Assembly (NCBI RefSeq): GCF_900156545.1
Contig: NZ_FTNW01000003.1
Span: 124,001-188,000, forward strand
Length of the DNA: 64,000 nt
Source: Aquipseudomonas alcaligenes
GTDB lineage: Bacteria; Pseudomonadota; Gammaproteobacteria; Pseudomonadales; Pseudomonadaceae
Direction: 5' to 3'
A program made the translations under genes and the position numbers. The notes beneath the pieces were generated by a model. That model did not search any database. It had not been told where the DNA came from and was given only the letters and a program-made list of their open reading frames with translations. Positions 62,001 through 64,000 of this stretch are shown one piece after another. Numbering within the stretch: the first letter of the stretch is position 1; each line of letters starts with the position of its first letter.

Positions 62001-63313
62001 ACGCACAGGGCCACGCCGCTGCCTTCGAAGATGTCCTGGTAGCGCCGGCGGGTATCCTGCAGCACGCGCAGGTTCTGGCGGTGTTCGGTAACGTCGCGCA
62101 GGACCCAGGCCCGGCTCGGTTCATCGCTGTCGGTGTAGAGTGCGTGACAGGCGGTTTCGAATAGGCGTGGGCGACCGTCCTGCAGCAGTTCGATCGGCTC
62201 GCTTTGTTCATGCAGGGCATTTTCCAGCCAGGGCCTGAGTGCGGGCAGCAGTTCCAGCACATGCATCTGGCTGGCGCCCGCCAGATCCAGGCCGAACATG
62301 CGTTCGGCACGCGGGTTGAGATAGCTGAGGCGGCCGTCGGGGCGCGTGACCAGTACGCACTCGTCAATGGCGCCGAGGGCGCCGATGGCGTCCTCCATGG
62401 CCTGGCGTGACAGTGCATGGTAGGCGCGCAGGCTGCGCTGCTCGCGCAGCAGGCCGAACAGGGCCAGCAGGGCCAGCGCCGCGCAGAGAATGAACAGCAG
62501 CAGCTTGCCAGCCTGCAGTGGCAGCATTTCGCTGCGCAGGCTGGCGGCGTCGAACAGGGCCTGAACGTGCCAGTCGCTGTAGCTCAGGGGCAGCGTGGCG
62601 ATGCTCTGCAGCTGGCTTGCCTGCCCCGCCGACGTAGCCGCCAGCGGCGGGCGCAGCATGGTCTGACCGCTGCTGTCCTGCAGCTGCCAGGGCAGGTTGA
62701 AGCTTTGCTGGGGCAGCCAGTTGTTCAGCGCTGCGGGGCGCAGGCGCACCAGCCAATGGCCGTGCTCCTGTGGGTGTCTGATGAATAGCAGGATCAGCCC
62801 ACCATCGGTTGTCAAATAGCTGTAGTGGAAGTGCTCGCCCTGAGGCAGTGGCTTGGGTTGTGGCATGCCGGGGGCGGTATCGAGCAGCTGCCGGCCCTGC
62901 GGGTCGTACCAGGCCAGGCTGTGCAGCGCTGGGTAGATGCCATGCAGGCGGCGTGACAAGTCAGGCAGTTGGGCGCTGTCGGGCGGGATTTCGGCGTGGG
63001 TTGCCAGAAAGGCGCGTCCGGTTTCAGCCTTCAGGCGCAGCACCAGGCTCAGGTAGTTGGCCAGTTGGCTGGCATGCTCCTGGCTGCGCATGCGCTGCGC
63101 GTTCTCCAGCTGGCGGGTCTCCTGATGCAGCTGCCACAGCAGCAGGCCGAGCATCAGCGCCACCAGCAGGGCCAGTGCGCCCTTCAGCGAGCCGCGTGCG
63201 GGGCTGGCGAGCGGGTCGCGGGGCTTGCCGGGAGCTGGAGGTCGGGAGAGTGCCAAGCGTATATACCCTGCTGATAAGGCTGCCGAGACGGGATGGCAAT
63301 GAGCGGGCTGCAA
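59078..63313 (-). CDS. morA: MorA-type PAS-GGDEF-EAL c-di-GMP regulator
   Basis: This 1411-residue inner-membrane sensor has two membrane helices (about 43-62 and 268-290) around a periplasmic domain, then several PAS domains (about 310-970), GGDEF and EAL. GGDEF is intact in VARMGGDEFTLL near residue 1055. The inhibitory site five residues upstream is GEDD and lacks the Arg of RxxD. EAL residues are complete: GAEALLRWKHP, SVNLSARQF, LELTESILM, DDFGTGYSSL, IDRSFVDGV and AEGVETQ. Domain order and size match MorA of P. aeruginosa, which controls flagellar timing and biofilm formation. It may have both activities. The start is uncertain by some residues. Confidence 0.94.
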   Translation of the reverse strand: MQPAHCHPVSAALSAGYIRLALSRPPAPGKPRDPLASPARGSLKGALALLVALMLGLLLWQLHQETRQLENAQRMRSQEHASQLANYLSLVLRLKAETGRAFLATHAEIPPDSAQLPDLSRRLHGIYPALHSLAWYDPQGRQLLDTAPGMPQPKPLPQGEHFHYSYLTTDGGLILLFIRHPQEHGHWLVRLRPAALNNWLPQQSFNLPWQLQDSSGQTMLRPPLAATSAGQASQLQSIATLPLSYSDWHVQALFDAASLRSEMLPLQAGKLLLFILCAALALLALFGLLREQRSLRAYHALSRQAMEDAIGALGAIDECVLVTRPDGRLSYLNPRAERMFGLDLAGASQMHVLELLPALRPWLENALHEQSEPIELLQDGRPRLFETACHALYTDSDEPSRAWVLRDVTEHRQNLRVLQDTRRRYQDIFEGSGVALCVLDLFELRQYLDARGLRHSSQLGPWLAQDNHRHAELMRQIRVSEVNRVALQLLGLDTPQEVWQHLIGSSPLRSGGARLTLITALLDGERDMMVESRIKTPQGHERYLWLTLQLPRRAEELRAVTLSIHDITSRKRVELSLVERERFWSDVLRSVPDTLYVHDMNSMRVMFSNNRLGPDLGYSKDELRQFGERLWEKILHPDDVELYQRVRNLQKVVGDGQLLHCQLRWRHRNGSWHWFDIREHALSRDRHGRVSRLIGVAKDITGEIAAQASLRDSERRYRLLAESISDVILSTNSELQLNYVSPSAQAFFGYSPDWLLENGLLGTVTNPRQLAGLLQLVEQVRDSRNQTEKLTRLQEALTGRTFVFDSLRADGRKITVEVRLTLMWDEQEHFEGVLGIGRDITQQRRAERDLRMAATVFEHSTAAILVTDPAGYIVRINETFQRITGYAGKEVLDQLPGMLTADRQQAAQLNYIVNRLNQHGSWEGELWLRRRDGEQFPAWVGITAVHDDDGDLASYVCFFNDISERKASEQRIHRLAYYDALTLLPNRTLFQDRLHTALQHAERHEEWVVLMFLDLDRFKPINDSLGHAAGDRMLKDVAVRLAACVGEDDTVARMGGDEFTLLLQARNTRAGALNRAIHVAEQILASLAQPFILQGREFFVTASIGIALAPQDGDELSQLMKNADTAMYHAKERGKNNFQFYQAEMNATALQRLELESDLRHALEQGQFLLYYQPQFSGDGKRLTGAEALLRWKHPRRGLVAPSEFIPVLEELGLIVQVGDWVIAEACRQLKAWHEADVRVPKVSVNLSARQFGDGQLGMRISRILNDSGVPPASLELELTESILMRDVGETLQMLNSLKRLGLCIAVDDFGTGYSSLNYLKQFPIDVLKIDRSFVDGVPGGEQDAQIARAIIAMAHSLSLAVIAEGVETQAQLDFLREHDCDQVQGYLFGKPMAAEQFEALFGGNALFVLN

Positions 63314-63510
63314 AGCCGACTAGAATGCCCGGAAATGCGGCCAAGTGCCATTACTGCTCATCGACTGGTTTGCCCCTGGACCGCCATTCCGGTAGCTTTG
63401 CCGCACGCGCGCGGGCGCAAGGGCTATCATGCCCATTCGACCGGCGATCATCCCTGTCGTGCGCCGCCTCCCTGCGAATTCATATCTCCACGCGGAACCA
63501 AGGTCATTCC

Positions 63511-64000
63511 ATGGCTCAATACGTCTATACCATGCATCGGCTCAGCAAGGTTGTGCCGCCGAAGCGGGAAATCCTCAAGAACATCTCCCTGTCGTTCTTC
63601 CCGGGCGCCAAGATCGGCGTTCTCGGCCTCAACGGCGCCGGTAAATCCACCCTGCTGCGCATCATGGCCGGCGTCGACACCGAGTTCGACGGCGAAGCCC
63701 GCCCCATGCCGGGTATCAATGTCGGCTACCTGCCGCAGGAGCCGCAGCTCGACCCGAGCAAGAGCGTGCGCGAAGTAGTGGAAGAGGCCGTCAGCCAGAT
63801 CAAGGATGCCCAGGCGCGCCTGGACCAGGTCTACGCTGCCTATGCCGAGCCGGATGCCGACTTCGATGCCCTGGCCGCCGAGCAGGCCAAGCTGGAGGCC
63901 ATCCTGCAGGCCTCTGACGGCCACAACCTGGAGCGCCAGCTGGAAGTCGCCGCCGACGCCCTGCGTCTGCCGCCGTGGGACGCCAAGGTCGAACACCTGT
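63511..64000 (+). CDS. ettA: Energy-dependent translational throttle protein EttA (partial)
   Basis: The 5' part of an ABC-F ATPase, 163 codons, runs off the right edge of the window. MAQYVYTMHRLSKVVPPKREIL is the EttA start, and GVLGLNGAGKSTLLRIMAG gives Walker A of the first ABC domain, with VGYLPQEPQLD after it. The following helical segment is the start of the arm that contacts the L1 stalk. EttA binds the ribosomal E site and gates the first peptide bonds in response to the ATP/ADP ratio. It is divergent from morA with 197 bp between. Confidence 0.96.
   Translation, partial: MAQYVYTMHRLSKVVPPKREILKNISLSFFPGAKIGVLGLNGAGKSTLLRIMAGVDTEFDGEARPMPGINVGYLPQEPQLDPSKSVREVVEEAVSQIKDAQARLDQVYAAYAEPDADFDALAAEQAKLEAILQASDGHNLERQLEVAADALRLPPWDAKVEHL

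Overview
The window is high-GC chromosomal DNA from a Pseudomonas species, probably one near P. aeruginosa, P. alcaligenes or P. resinovorans. This is inferred from gene content and order: (rpsR side)-DUF2232-rplI-dnaB-alr-diguanylate cyclase-ygiQ at the left, and dctP-fpr ... mscL ... radA ... mapZ ... cstA-ybdD-yjiA-glyA-morA at the right, all of which recall P. aeruginosa. ANR-type, MerR-type and Crc/Hfq-type regulatory signals fit the genus. I see no rRNA, tRNA, CRISPR array, prophage or classical insertion sequence. Long antisense frames are abundant, as expected at this GC content, and are left out. No gap without a gene exceeds about 285 bp.

Layout. (1) 1-7.9 kb: the rplI/dnaB/alr housekeeping block, a 7TMR-DISM diguanylate cyclase and the radical-SAM protein YgiQ. 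(2) 7.9-15.3 kb: a bacteriohemerythrin, then a three-gene operon (transglutaminase-DUF2126, circularly permuted ATP-grasp with alpha-E domain, second transglutaminase) of a predicted peptide ligase/peptidase type. (3) 15.4-22.4 kb: an acyltransferase of lower GC, a DUF2271/PepSY-flavoreductase/ApbE operon behind a perfect CTTAAG-N5-CTTAAG box, a YhiN-like flavoprotein and an HDAC-like deacetylase. (4) 22.4-26.1 kb: an overlapping operon of GNAT, double nitroreductase, TesB and a HAD phosphatase. (5) 26.1-26.7 kb: a DUF559 nuclease-like gene between two copies of a paired-hairpin repeat. (6) 26.7-36.7 kb: acyl-CoA synthetase/AraC, a zinc peptidase, DUF411 and DUF4345 proteins, trmA, a purine permease, YajL, a SecD-like lipoprotein, and a MerR/cation-transporter/DUF3703 metal module. 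(7) 36.8-46.4 kb: cyanide-insensitive oxidase cioAB with a small third gene, rlmG, dctP, fpr, a TerC-CBS protein, mscL, an EAL phosphodiesterase and a YdcH-like protein. (8) 46.5-64 kb: a GNAT, an MltF-like transglycosylase, radA, the c-di-GMP receptor MapZ coupled to two exported proteins, the carbon-starvation operon cstA-ybdD-yjiA, glyA, the c-di-GMP sensor MorA and the start of ettA.

Themes. Four c-di-GMP proteins (cyclase, EAL, MapZ, MorA) lie here. Three families of short palindromic repeats sit between genes. The best candidate for an undescribed system is the DUF559 gene flanked, and partly encoded, by a repeat whose relatives occur elsewhere in the window. Next are the DUF2271/PepSY/ApbE redox operon, whose DUF2271 protein carries a flavinylation-like TGAS motif, and the transglutaminase/ATP-grasp/alpha-E operon.
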